A stretch of 64,000 bases of DNA from Flavobacterium aquiphilum. GTDB lineage: Bacteria > Bacteroidota > Bacteroidia > Flavobacteriales > Flavobacteriaceae. The stretch covers positions 2,294,001 to 2,358,000 of the forward strand of contig NZ_CP114288.1 in NCBI RefSeq assembly GCF_027111335.1, in the 5' to 3' direction. The position numbers were made by a program, and so were the translations under genes. Below are positions 37,416 to 45,780 of the stretch, piece by piece; the first letter of the stretch is position 1, and each line of letters begins with the position of its first letter. The notes below the pieces were generated by a model. It saw only the letters and a list, made by a program, of their open reading frames with translations, was not told the origin of the DNA and searched no databases.

Positions 37416-37586
37416 ATGGGACATAAATTCGTGATCATAATCAATAAAAAACTTACATTAAAAGCTAAATTAGTGTTAATATTCGTTGTTATTTTGTTAT
37501 TTTCTTTATTAGTTAGTTATGTTTTTATTTCATCATTTGATAAAGGATTGGAAAGAAAATTAATTGACAAAAATGAAAGAAAATAG
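37416..37586 (+). CDS. Small membrane protein in truncated cassette 3
   Basis: The frame gives 56 aa with a hydrophobic stretch at about residues 19-40 (LVLIFVVILLFSLLVSYVFI) flanked by Lys-rich ends. It begins 45 bp inside cassette 3. No attC matching the cassette start (expected complement CTTGCCACCAAC) was found before the IS, so the cassette is incomplete. The protein may be the N-terminus of a longer histidine kinase-like or secreted protein that was disrupted; I do not recognise a family. Confidence 0.35.
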   Translation: MGHKFVIIINKKLTLKAKLVLIFVVILLFSLLVSYVFISSFDKGLERKLIDKNERK

Positions 37587-37816
37587 ATACTACTTTGAGA
37601 GTAAATCTAACGGATGGAGGAGCTGAGGGATTAAGTTGTCATACTTATGATTTAGAGCGAGAAGAGAGTTTTGAAACATTTACACCGACTGTAGGCTCAG
37701 ACTTTCTTAATGGGTATAAGAATACAGTTTGTGATTGGGATAAGATACCTCAATCTGTTTTAAAACCTAATCAACCTATTATAAAAAAGAGGACAAAAAG
37801 CTTTTGGACATGCTAA
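37577..37816 (+). pseudogene. Unrecognised coding fragment truncated by IS
   Basis: A frame open from 37577 gives IDTTLRVNLTDGGAEGLSC..., rich in Asp, Thr and Asn, and runs into the left inverted repeat of the IS (ending FWTC then stop). It has no convincing start codon (TTG at 37595 at best). It looks like an internal piece of a protein cut by the IS, in another frame than the preceding 56-aa gene. No family recognised. Confidence 0.35.
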
Positions 37817-37860
37817 TTTAGCCATCACAGAAAGTTAAGAAATAATCTTAATTTTAACCT

Positions 37861-38160
37861 ATGAAACAAGTCCGCAAAGTTTACGACAAAGCTTTTAAAG
37901 AGAAAGCAGTGCAATTGAGTTATGAGAGAACAAACCTATCTGAATTCGCCAGAGAATTAGGAGTAACAGCCCCACAATTGTATAAATGGCGTAAAGAGTT
38001 CGAAGAATTTGGAGAAGGAAGTTTTCCAGGTAAAGGGAATTTAAAACTAACACCCGAACAAGAAAAAATCTATGAACTTGAGAAAAGACTCAAAGATGCC
38101 GAGTTGGAGCGTGATATATTAAAAAAAGCAATCGGCATTTTTTCCAAGAGCGGTCGATGA
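37861..38160 (+). CDS. IS3-family transposase OrfA
   Basis: The 99-aa protein has the helix-turn-helix of IS3 OrfA: KVYDKAFKEKAVQLS at the start, NLSEFARELGVTAPQLYKWRKEF as the HTH, and a C-terminal leucine-zipper-like coiled coil (KIYELEKRLKDAELERDILKKA). A run of seven A followed by G at 38121-38128 is a likely -1 frameshift site for making the OrfAB fusion. The stop overlaps the OrfB start by four bases (ATGA). Confidence 0.9.
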   Translation: MKQVRKVYDKAFKEKAVQLSYERTNLSEFARELGVTAPQLYKWRKEFEEFGEGSFPGKGNLKLTPEQEKIYELEKRLKDAELERDILKKAIGIFSKSGR

Positions 38161-39092
38161 TTTATAGTTTCATTAAAAACAATGAACAAGTATTTCCGAT
38201 TGAAAAAATGTGCAAAGTTCTAAAAGTGAACAGTGGAAGCTATTACCGATGGAAAAAACAAATAATTAGTGCACGATTACAACGAAAAATTGCCACAAAA
38301 GAAGAAATAACATCGGTATATTTTAAATCCAAGCAACGCTACGGAAGTCCCAGAATAACATTAGAGCTTCAGAGTTTAGGCTATAAAATTTCAAGGATTA
38401 CCGTCTCAAAATATATGAAAGAATTGGGCTTGCGAAGCAAATTAAGCAAGAAATTCAAGGTAACAACCAATTCTAATCATAATTATTTAGTCGTTGAAAA
38501 TGTATTAAACAGGGAGTTTACCGTGAATATGCCTTCAAAAGTTGGGGTGTCTGACATTACATATATCCAGACCAAAGAAGGATTTGTATATCTGACCACT
38601 ATTATGGATTTGTACGATAGAAAAATTATAGGTTGGAGTTTAAGCGATGGAATGAGTACAGATGACCCGAGCGATAGCGAACAGACGAAGCAAACCACAC
38701 TTGGAGCTTGGAAAATGGCTGTTAAAAATCGAAATATTGAGCAAGATTTAATTTTCCATTGCTTCGCCAGTTCGAGCATAGCTCTCGTGTCTGACAGAGG
38801 TATTCAATATGCCAGCAAAAAGTTTGTAAATGTTCTTGAATCCTATAAAAAAATAACCCGAAGTATGAGTCGAAAAGGAAATTGTTGGGATAATGCGGTA
38901 GCGGATAGCTTCTTTAAATCCTTAAAAACTGAATTGATTTATGGAAACAAACTCATTTCTAAAGAACAAATGAAACTGGAAGTCTTTGAATATATTGAGA
39001 TTTGGTACAACAGAAAAAGAAGACATTCAGCTTTGAATTATGCAACTATTGAAGAATTTAACAATCAAATTAATTATAAAAATGTAGTTTAA
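38157..39092 (+). CDS. IS3-family transposase OrfB (DDE), with two odd in-frame insertions
   Basis: The 311-aa protein has an HTH_21 region (KSKQRYGSPRI) and an rve integrase core. The DDE residues are in VGVSDITYIQ, LVSDRGIQYAS and KSLKTELIYG. Compared with the normal family spacing, about nine extra residues (DPSDSEQTK) sit after STD near residue 170 and about ten (CFASSSIALV) sit directly before SDRG near residue 205. The DNA of the two insertions is mutually inverted. The second adjoins the catalytic Asp and may impair activity. Confidence 0.85.
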   Translation: MIYSFIKNNEQVFPIEKMCKVLKVNSGSYYRWKKQIISARLQRKIATKEEITSVYFKSKQRYGSPRITLELQSLGYKISRITVSKYMKELGLRSKLSKKFKVTTNSNHNYLVVENVLNREFTVNMPSKVGVSDITYIQTKEGFVYLTTIMDLYDRKIIGWSLSDGMSTDDPSDSEQTKQTTLGAWKMAVKNRNIEQDLIFHCFASSSIALVSDRGIQYASKKFVNVLESYKKITRSMSRKGNCWDNAVADSFFKSLKTELIYGNKLISKEQMKLEVFEYIEIWYNRKRRHSALNYATIEEFNNQINYKNVV

Positions 39093-39250
39093 CTTAATGT
39101 ACAGTTTTTGTTAGCATATCCACAGATCATGTTAATTTGATTTGATATAATGAAATCAAATGCTTTTATTTTTAAACGGTAGTTAGCTCGCTTAAAATAT
39201 GGAAATCTTCCAGTAAAAGGTTCGAATTTTGTACCAAGGAGTTCACAAAG

Positions 39251-39275
39251 ATCCCCTCAATCGAGGGGATTTTTT
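39251..39275 (+). terminator. Orphan intrinsic terminator
   Basis: ATCCCCTC-AATC-GAGGGGAT followed by TTTTT. No gene ends just before it: the closest upstream is the IS. It may belong to a lost gene or RNA, since a T-loop-like GGTTCGAA lies at about 39219. Confidence 0.75.
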
Positions 39276-39325
39276 GTTTTTGGTCGCTTTTTAAAATTTC
39301 TTATTTTTATGAAAATTTATTCGCC

Positions 39326-39976
39326 ATGACTGCATCCCTCAAATCTTTTTTAATTGCCTTTTTATTTCTAATTCAATTCAATTGTTTTTCGCAATCTACA
39401 GCTTCAAATACTTTAGGGGTTGAAGTCAACGACACAACTTTTGTTAATTTAAAAAACTATAGTCAGGATTTTGTTTATGATATGAAATATGCGACTGATG
39501 ACAATTTTTTGAAATCCAAAGTGTATGATTGCGCCGAATGTTATTTGCGTTACAAAACGATAAAAGCATTGATTTCGGCCAATCAGCGATTTATGAAGAA
39601 AGGATTTAAAATCAAGATTTTCGATTGTTACCGACCCTTAGATATTCAAAAAAAGATGTGGGCAATAGTTCCAAATCCAGAGTATGTTGCTGACCCGCGT
39701 AAAGGCTCCATCCATAATAGAGGAGGAGCTGTAGATATTACGTTGGTTGATTTTAACGGAAAAGAACTGGATATGGGAACTAAATTTGATTTTTTTGGCA
39801 AAGAAGCGAGCCATGATTATGAAGGATTCTCAAAAGAAATTTTAAGCAACAGAAAGCTTTTGAAAAAGATTATGATCAAAGAACATTTTAATTCTTTTGA
39901 TTCCGAATGGTGGCATTACAATTTGAAAGCGGGTTTGAATGATACTGTTTCCAATTTTAAATGGGAATGTAAATGA
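39326..39976 (+). CDS. D-alanyl-D-alanine dipeptidase (VanX/DdpX type, M15)
   Basis: The 216-aa protein has a signal peptide ending in CFSQ. Zinc-site motifs of M15D are SIHNRGGAVDIT (His and Asp ligands) and FDSEWWHYN (catalytic Glu and His ligand), plus KIFDCYRP before them. It should cleave D-Ala-D-Ala in the periplasm, in cell-wall turnover or recycling. No vancomycin-resistance partners (VanH, VanA) are nearby. A terminator hairpin follows at 39981. Confidence 0.9.
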   Translation: MTASLKSFLIAFLFLIQFNCFSQSTASNTLGVEVNDTTFVNLKNYSQDFVYDMKYATDDNFLKSKVYDCAECYLRYKTIKALISANQRFMKKGFKIKIFDCYRPLDIQKKMWAIVPNPEYVADPRKGSIHNRGGAVDITLVDFNGKELDMGTKFDFFGKEASHDYEGFSKEILSNRKLLKKIMIKEHFNSFDSEWWHYNLKAGLNDTVSNFKWECK

Positions 39977-39980
39977 AAAA

Positions 39981-40010
39981 GACCCGATAGGTTTTTAAAT
40001 CTGCCGGGTC
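39981..40010. terminator. Hairpin terminator, GACCCG repeat type
   Basis: GACCCGATAGGTTT pairs with AAATCTGCCGGGTC (11 of 14). The same GACCCGAcAGGTTTT sequence forms the outer arms of the nested repeat at 21.2 kb, so this is another copy of a dispersed hairpin used as a terminator for convergent genes. Confidence 0.7.
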
Positions 40011-40033
40011 TAAATTTTAATAAATTGTTGTTT

Positions 40034-40600
40034 CTACTCCACACAACGTAAGTTTTCCATAAAATAAGTCTCTGGATAATATGTTTTTCCGTCTAGTTCT
40101 GCGGTAAATTCTTTTCTGATAATAACGTCTTCAACATCTGTCAGGTATTTGATTCGCATCAAGGAAACAGGAGATTTTTTCAGCTCTTCATAGTTGTCTT
40201 TCAGAAACATAAAAATACCTGATTTTACTCTATTGTCAAAACCATTTGCATCTCGAACCATACTTCCACAATTTTCCTGATTTATATGAGTAAGGGTAAC
40301 TACTTTACCATTTTGAAGTTGTAAATAAATTTTGGAATCTTTATCAAAACAATTAGCAACCATAAAGTCTTTGCTCTTTTGTATCAATTGTACTGTAAGC
40401 GTAGGCACTCCGTCTGTTAATGCCAAAGAATAGAAAATATAACTGGAATTCCCGGCAAACACTTTTTCACTTACTAAATATTCTTTGGTGGATTTATAAG
40501 TTCCAAGGGAATCGGTTACGTTTGTTGCGTATTCACAAGGTTTTTGAGCAAAAAGAGAGAAACTTAAAAGTAATAATGTTGTAATAAGTAAGTGTTTCAT
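40034..40600 (-). CDS. Secreted protein of unknown function
   Basis: The 188-aa protein has a signal peptide ending in LFAQ. Four Cys residues occur (CEYA near the mature start, ANCFDK, ENCGS, LRCVE at the end), possibly forming disulfides in the periplasm. The rest is a beta-rich mixed domain with the segment DKDSKIYLQLQNGKVVTLTH. No family recognised. It is alone in its direction between the dipeptidase gene and the methyltransferase operon. Confidence 0.75.
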   Translation of the reverse strand: MKHLLITTLLLLSFSLFAQKPCEYATNVTDSLGTYKSTKEYLVSEKVFAGNSSYIFYSLALTDGVPTLTVQLIQKSKDFMVANCFDKDSKIYLQLQNGKVVTLTHINQENCGSMVRDANGFDNRVKSGIFMFLKDNYEELKKSPVSLMRIKYLTDVEDVIIRKEFTAELDGKTYYPETYFMENLRCVE

Positions 40601-40630
40601 ATATGTAAAAGTTATTTGTCATTTATGGTA

Positions 40631-40661
40631 TGCTTCGCCAATTCGCTACCCCTCGGGGCGC
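40631..40661. repeat. Short palindromic GC-rich repeat
   Basis: TGCTTCGCCAATTCG followed by CTACCCCTCGGGGCG. Its head is identical to the start of the second insertion in the IS transposase gene at 38759 (TGCTTCGCCA, then TTCG), suggesting a common repeat family. Confidence 0.45.
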
Positions 40662-40845
40662 CTTTTATTTATTGGTGTTTATCTCACTAAAATTTATTTC
40701 CATCGGTGTTCGATGATTATTCAATTGTTTTTAAAAAACTGTTGTTAATGGCGATTTCATTTATGTAAAATTTGTTTAATCGGTATAAAAATCTGCTTAG
40801 CGGGTCTATTTAATTGCAAAAAATGATTGTTACGACGATTTTATT

Positions 40846-42027
40846 CTATTTAATTTTGGTGCAAATTAAGACAATTTTGGTGTTATTTTCATCAGTTGTA
40901 AAAAAACAATATAAATCACCACCTTCTTTAATTTTCCATTTTTTTCGGATGCTTTCAACCGAATCAGAAAAGTTTCTAGTTGTGACATTGGCTTTCTGAT
41001 TTTCCAAATGTTGCTTCATCGTACTTTTGTTGTAAGCAAATGAATTTTTAATTTCAAAAACCCTTCCCGGAAAGCTTTTATTTTCAGTTGAAGTGTATAA
41101 ATGTGAATGTTTGTGCAGTTTATTCAATTCATAGGAAACACCAACCTGGTCAAAACCTCCCGATTTCATTATGGAACTATTGGGTTCGTATAAATATTTT
41201 TGAGGCAAACTAAATGATGGTTGCTCGTGAATTTCATTTAGAATAAAATCAAATGTTTCTTGCTTTTCTTTTAAAACATTTACGGTTTTGATTGAGATGT
41301 TTCCTTCGTAATTTTTATTTAATTCCCAAAGCAGTTCTTTTACTTCGTTATCTACAGCGACGATATGAATGGATTTGATATGTTTTAATTCACTGATGCC
41401 AGCAGTAATGTCTAGTATTGGAGCTGTTTTTATTAGAATAGAATCGGATTTTTGAAAATAAAAATCTAAATTTTCTGGAACATTGGGCAAACAATCCTTT
41501 AGCATAAAAACTTTGCCCTTAGCATCGTTTCTTCTGGAAGGATCTATGTAAATCCAATCCCATTTAGTATCTGTTTTTGATAAGGTTTCAAAACTGTCTC
41601 CCGCATAACAAGTAATATTGTCACAATTTAATTGCTTACAATTGTGTTCTACGATTTGGGATAATTCAGCGTTGATTTCGCAATGGGCAACGTTTTTTAT
41701 TCTTTTCGAAAAATAGTAATCATCAATGCCAAATCCGCCGGTTAAGTCGATTAAATTGTCGCCGGAAACAAGTGTGCTTTTGTACAAAGCTGTTCTTTCG
41801 GAAGAAGTTTGTTCTACAGAAATTTTGCTTGGATAAATGATGTTTTGAGTAGAAAACCAGGTTGGCAGTTTTTCTTTTGCCTTTGATTTTGCTGCAATTT
41901 GGTTTAAAACAGAAATCCATTCCACGTTAGGAAAAGGATTTTTTTGAAGTGCCAACTTTGAAACAGGAGCTCCAATATTTGAATTAATAAATTCTTGAAT
42001 TTTAGAATCTAAAAGGTCTAGGTTCAA
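40846..42027 (-). CDS. THUMP-like domain class I methyltransferase
   Basis: The 393-aa protein has a central Rossmann methyltransferase: LIDLTGGFGIDDYYFSKRI is motif I, HCEINAELSQIVEHNC follows, and DWIYIDPSRRNDAKGKVF is the catalytic-type motif IV. The C-terminal 100 residues form a THUMP-like region, and the N-terminus is helical. Relatives in Bacteroidetes are annotated as THUMP-like SAM-dependent methyltransferases, probably acting on RNA. It starts one base after the AI-2E gene stop, so the two form an operon. Confidence 0.85.
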   Translation of the reverse strand: MNLDLLDSKIQEFINSNIGAPVSKLALQKNPFPNVEWISVLNQIAAKSKAKEKLPTWFSTQNIIYPSKISVEQTSSERTALYKSTLVSGDNLIDLTGGFGIDDYYFSKRIKNVAHCEINAELSQIVEHNCKQLNCDNITCYAGDSFETLSKTDTKWDWIYIDPSRRNDAKGKVFMLKDCLPNVPENLDFYFQKSDSILIKTAPILDITAGISELKHIKSIHIVAVDNEVKELLWELNKNYEGNISIKTVNVLKEKQETFDFILNEIHEQPSFSLPQKYLYEPNSSIMKSGGFDQVGVSYELNKLHKHSHLYTSTENKSFPGRVFEIKNSFAYNKSTMKQHLENQKANVTTRNFSDSVESIRKKWKIKEGGDLYCFFTTDENNTKIVLICTKIK

Positions 42028-42028
42028 T

Positions 42029-43120
42029 TTATATGTTTTTTGTTATTTGTTGAATAAATTTATTTTCAGGGAAAAATTCTTTGCAGATTACTTTTATGAT
42101 AGTGTATAAAGGTACTGCAATAATCATTCCCATAATGCCAAACAAGAATCCGGCAATCAATATAATCAGAAAAATTTCTAATGGGTGCGAACTGACACTT
42201 TTTGAAAAAATGATTGGCTGCGAAAGATTATTGTCTATTAATTGCACAATCCAAAACCCGATTAAGACATAAATAGTCGTTGGTAAAATTTCCGATTGAA
42301 AGTCGGAACCCAAATTGCTCAGCATTGTTAAAACTGCTGCCAGAATTGAAGCAATCAAAGGTCCCAAATACGGAATAATATTTAGTACGGCGCATAAAAA
42401 AGCAATTACAAAAGTATTTGGGATGCCAAAAATAAACAAAACTATAGTGTACAATATAAAAACAATGAAAAGTTGAATGAGCAAACCTATAAAATATCGT
42501 GAAAGCAATACGTTTATTTTTTCGACGGAATTTAAAATTTTGCTTTCATGATTGTCTGGAATTAGCAGTTTTGCCAGATTCAAAAATATGGTTTTGTCTT
42601 TGAGAAAGAAAAAGGTAATGAACAGCACAGAGCCAAGTCCCATTCCAAAGTTACTAATTGTGCCTACAACAGAATTTAGAAAGTTTGGGATTATATTGAA
42701 ACTGACTATCGACTTAAAGTTTTCGGGATTAAAAATAGCTTCCGAATCTATACGGTGCAGTTCCATGAAGGCATTTAGTTGCTTTATAAGTTCTAAGCTG
42801 TTTTTTTCAATTTCAGTTGTATTTAAAAGTGATAAATTTTGTCCTTGAGATATAATTAACGGGATGAACATCATTATGAATCCCAATATAATTAGAAGAT
42901 AAATGAACAAAACCGCAATAGTTGCCATTGTATGTTTGAATTTTAATCTTTTTTTGAAAAAATCCAAAAAGGGCAGGCCTATTAAAGTCAGTACTAGAGA
43001 AACCAACAGATAAATTAGCACGTTTTGAATTTGGTACAAAAAATAAAGTAGCAAAGCAGCTAATAGTAAAGCACCTACCGCTTTTAAAATTCCACTTGCA
43101 ATAATTTTGGATGTTATCAT
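42029..43120 (-). CDS. AI-2E family transporter (PerM-like)
   Basis: The 363-aa membrane protein has eight predicted hydrophobic segments. Family marks are the N-terminal pair of helices with VLTLIGLPFLDFFKKR, LSRYFIGLLIQL, the conserved NIIPYLGPLIASI motif, and the ending LFGIMGMIIAVPLYTIIKVI. Some homologues export autoinducer-2 or small ions; here the substrate is unknown. The methyltransferase gene follows immediately. The family name does not prove quorum-sensing function. Confidence 0.9.
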   Translation of the reverse strand: MITSKIIASGILKAVGALLLAALLLYFLYQIQNVLIYLLVSLVLTLIGLPFLDFFKKRLKFKHTMATIAVLFIYLLIILGFIMMFIPLIISQGQNLSLLNTTEIEKNSLELIKQLNAFMELHRIDSEAIFNPENFKSIVSFNIIPNFLNSVVGTISNFGMGLGSVLFITFFFLKDKTIFLNLAKLLIPDNHESKILNSVEKINVLLSRYFIGLLIQLFIVFILYTIVLFIFGIPNTFVIAFLCAVLNIIPYLGPLIASILAAVLTMLSNLGSDFQSEILPTTIYVLIGFWIVQLIDNNLSQPIIFSKSVSSHPLEIFLIILIAGFLFGIMGMIIAVPLYTIIKVICKEFFPENKFIQQITKNI

Positions 43121-43312
43121 GTAGTTTTATTTTGATATAAATATAAGACCCTGTTTAAATTTCATCTAATTATTTTGTTATATTTCTTTTTGGCTACAAA
43201 TTCGTTAAATTTTTCAAGATAACCCTAACTATTTTTGCAAAATTTGCCTCTTTTCGCTCAAAAATAAACTATAACAAATCTAAAATATAAAACTTAAACA
43301 AGCTCTAAAAAA

Positions 43313-43337
43313 AAACTCGCTAACAGGTAGCGAGTTT
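43313..43337 (-). terminator. Terminator of M43 protease copy 2
   Basis: AAACTCGCTA and TAGCGAGTTT are perfect 10-base complements in an A/T-rich setting, about 25 bp beyond the protease stop. It resembles the hairpin behind the neighbouring paralogue. Confidence 0.75.
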
Positions 43338-43362
43338 AAAATTATAAGTTTTAGTATTATAT

Positions 43363-44313
43363 TTATTGAGCAAATGCATATCTCGCTCCGCCTGCAACAA
43401 ATATCGCCTGTATTCTTGATTTTTGACCAGCGGTAAACATATACATTCCTCTGTCATCAGTATAGTCCATATAGTTCATAGTCATTTCGTTATGGGTAGG
43501 TAAACACAGACTAACATAGGGATAGGTTGGTACACCATAATTTGCGGTTTTGTGTACAGGAGTGTCGTTTACTAAGTCGTTACCACAAGAAGAATCGCCC
43601 CAAATATGACGCAAATTCATCCAGTGACCTATTTCGTGGGTTGCAGTTCGTCCTAGATTGTAGGGGTAACTATCACTTGCGGAAAGGCCAAAATATTTTG
43701 AATCGATTACGACTCCATCAGTGGCGAGTGAGCCACCTGGAAATTGGGCGTATCCCAAAATTCCATTTCCAATTTTGCAGGCCCAAATATTCAATGTTGT
43801 GCTTGGGCTAGTAGGGTCAATACCTCCTTTTTTGGAACTTTTCATGGCATCTCTTGTTCCCCATGAAGTTTTTGTAGTTGATTTTCTGTTGATTTTTACT
43901 AATTCAAATGTAATTCCAATGTTTGCAGCTACGGGAGCAAACTCAGTGGGGGTATTCGAAAAATCAGTGTTTGTTGCTGTGAAATCTTTGTTTAACACAT
44001 CGATTTGGGATTGTATTTGTGCATCTGAAATATTTTCTGCTGCAGTCCTCCACAACACATTAACAACCACCGGAATTACTATTTTTCCATTCACTAAACG
44101 TTTAGTCAATAAAGCATTTTGAGTAAAAGCTTCTATTTGGTTCATTCTAATGGCTAATGTTGGGTCTGCTTTTAGTTGTTCTTCCAAAACTTCCTGCGTC
44201 GCACAATTACGTTGAACAATTGCTTCTGTTGGTGAAGCAGCAGAATTTTGATCATCATTTTGACATGAAAAAAGCATTATTAATGCTGCCAGGGGTAAAA
44301 ATATTTTTTTCAT
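43363..44313 (-). CDS. M43-family zinc metalloprotease lipoprotein, copy 2
   Basis: The 316-aa protein has a lipobox (LFSCQNDD). Residues 90-316 match the M43B cytophagalysin/pappalysin type: HEIGHWMNLRHIWGD with three His/Asp zinc ligands, then a Cys pair in DSSCGND and LCLPTHNEMTMNYMDYTDD, with the Met-turn. It probably works at the cell surface or outside. It is a tandem paralogue of the next gene (same 316-aa length, long identical stretches). Confidence 0.9.
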   Translation of the reverse strand: MKKIFLPLAALIMLFSCQNDDQNSAASPTEAIVQRNCATQEVLEEQLKADPTLAIRMNQIEAFTQNALLTKRLVNGKIVIPVVVNVLWRTAAENISDAQIQSQIDVLNKDFTATNTDFSNTPTEFAPVAANIGITFELVKINRKSTTKTSWGTRDAMKSSKKGGIDPTSPSTTLNIWACKIGNGILGYAQFPGGSLATDGVVIDSKYFGLSASDSYPYNLGRTATHEIGHWMNLRHIWGDSSCGNDLVNDTPVHKTANYGVPTYPYVSLCLPTHNEMTMNYMDYTDDRGMYMFTAGQKSRIQAIFVAGGARYAFAQ

Positions 44314-44455
44314 AATTTGCTTGATTATCAGTTAATTGTATGCAATTTACAATTATTTAATGTTAAAATGTAAATAATAATTGTTTTTTATTGCAGCATA
44401 TTTCATGATTTAATTTGAGTGCTTTTTGAAGTATTAAGAAAAATTGAAGCATAAA

Positions 44456-44482
44456 AAAACTCGCTATGAACTCGCGAGTTTT
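44456..44482 (-). terminator. Terminator of M43 protease copy 1
   Basis: AAAACTCGC pairs with GCGAGTTTT, flanked by A and T runs. It shares the ACTCGC core with the hairpin at 43313, which suggests gene and terminator were duplicated together. Confidence 0.75.
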
Positions 44483-44508
44483 TGGCAGCATTATTAATAT
44501 CAAATCAG

Positions 44509-45459
44509 TTATTGACCAAAAGCTGCTCTTGCTCCCCCAGAAACAAATAATGCGCTCATTCTTGATTTTTGTCCATTGGTGAACATATACATTGCTCCAT
44601 CGTCAGTGTAATCCATATAATTCATGGTCATTTCATTATGAGCAGGAAGACAGGCGCTTACGAATGGATAAGCAGGCGTTCCAAAATTTGAAGCTTTGGC
44701 AACCGGAGTGTCAGCCACTAAATCGTCTCCACATGATGCATCACCCCAGATATGTCTAAGGTTCATCCAGTGACCTACTTCATGACTGGCAGTTCTTCCC
44801 AAATTGAAAGGAGCATTCGCAGATCCGGATAGTCCAAAATATTTTGAATCGATAACCACTCCGTCAGTAGCTGATGCACCGCCTGGGAATTGGGCATATC
44901 CTAAAATTCCGCCTCCAATGGTACAAACCCATAAGTTAAGGTTAGTGGTTGGTGATGTAGGATCAAGTCCTCCTTGTTTGGTTTTTTTCATGGCATCTTT
45001 TGTGCCCCATGAAGTTTTTGTAGTTGATTTTCGATTGATTTTTGCTAACTCAAATGTGATTCCAATATTTGCGGCAACAGTAGCAAATTCTGCTGGAATT
45101 TTTGAAAAATCAGTGTTTGTAGCAGTGTAGTCTTTGTTCAATACATCAATTTGAGATTGAATTTGCGCATCCGAAATATTTTCTGAAGCAGTTCTGTACA
45201 ACACATTTACTACTACAGGGATTACTACTTTGCCATTTACTAAACGTTTGGTTAATAAAGCGTTTTGAGTGAAAGCTTCAATTTGATTCATTCTAATGGC
45301 TAAAGTTGGATCGGCTTTTAATTGCTCTTCAAGAACTTCTTGTGTAGCACATTTTCTTTGTGTAACAGCATTAGTTAAATCGTTTGTAGAATCACCTTGT
45401 TCGTTTTGACAAGAAAACAGCATCAGTGCAATTGCAGCTGATAAAATTAATTTTTTCAT
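44509..45459 (-). CDS. M43-family zinc metalloprotease lipoprotein, copy 1
   Basis: The 316-aa protein has a lipobox (LFSCQNEQ) and the same M43 layout as copy 2: HEVGHWMNLRHIWGD, ASCGDD, and NEMTMNYMDYTDDGAMYMF. Most differences from copy 2 are in the linker after the lipobox and in surface loops, while the block after CATQEVLEEQ is nearly identical for some 40 residues. Each copy has its own terminator, so the two are probably separate transcripts. Confidence 0.9.
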   Translation of the reverse strand: MKKLILSAAIALMLFSCQNEQGDSTNDLTNAVTQRKCATQEVLEEQLKADPTLAIRMNQIEAFTQNALLTKRLVNGKVVIPVVVNVLYRTASENISDAQIQSQIDVLNKDYTATNTDFSKIPAEFATVAANIGITFELAKINRKSTTKTSWGTKDAMKKTKQGGLDPTSPTTNLNLWVCTIGGGILGYAQFPGGASATDGVVIDSKYFGLSGSANAPFNLGRTASHEVGHWMNLRHIWGDASCGDDLVADTPVAKASNFGTPAYPFVSACLPAHNEMTMNYMDYTDDGAMYMFTNGQKSRMSALFVSGGARAAFGQ

Positions 45460-45780
45460 TTGGTAGTGGTTTTTGTTATAAAAATATTTATTTGGTTAAT
45501 TATTTTGCAATTTTATAACAAAATTAACTAAATAGCAATTTTTATTAACAAATATTTTTACCGATTTTTAAAAAAGATTGATTTTATTGACTTTGTATAC
45601 AGTAATTTAGGTGAATTTACGTAGTTAAAATCTTAATAATTATTAAAAAATAAGTGGATTTGATTAAAAACCAATTGTTTTTGAAGTTGTTTTATTTATC
45701 TAAAAAAATAGGAGACAGTATAATTCGTTCGCAGTAAATTGAAAATTACTGTATTATGAGATATTTTATTGCTGATAAAA
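45460..45780. other. AT-rich gap, nothing recognised
   Basis: A 321-bp, very AT-rich stretch upstream of the protease copy 1 and downstream of the DUF4159 gene. No hairpin, promoter box or reading frame stood out on either strand. Confidence 0.4.

Larger units (their letters stand above)
35261..37804 (+). mobile_element. Integron-type gene-cassette cluster without integrase (CALIN-like)
   Basis: Three attC-like sites (35261, 36214, 37243) delimit two complete one-gene cassettes, 35318-36341 and 36342-37371, plus a truncated third. The first bases of each complete cassette are the exact reverse complement of the first arm of its own attC: GTTATGCAC with GTGCATAAC, and GTTATAAGCC with GGCTTATAAC. 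All genes face the same way and neither cassette shows its own promoter. No integrase gene is within the window. The right end is cut by an IS3-family element. Confidence 0.75.
37805..39122 (+). mobile_element. IS3-family insertion sequence (IS150-like)
   Basis: Terminal inverted repeats are TGGACATGCTAA (left, 37805-37816) and TTAGCATATCCA (right, 39111-39122), matching at 11 of 12. Length is 1318 bp, with two overlapping transposase frames. No target duplication is visible (left flank TTT, right flank CAG), so the ends may have been rearranged after insertion. Confidence 0.8.

Noticed and set aside
39170..39250. tRNA-like stretch with GGTTCGAATTTT before an intrinsic terminator
   Set aside because: The T-loop look is present, but no complete acceptor, D or anticodon arm can be drawn. 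It may be a tRNA fragment, not supportable as a gene.
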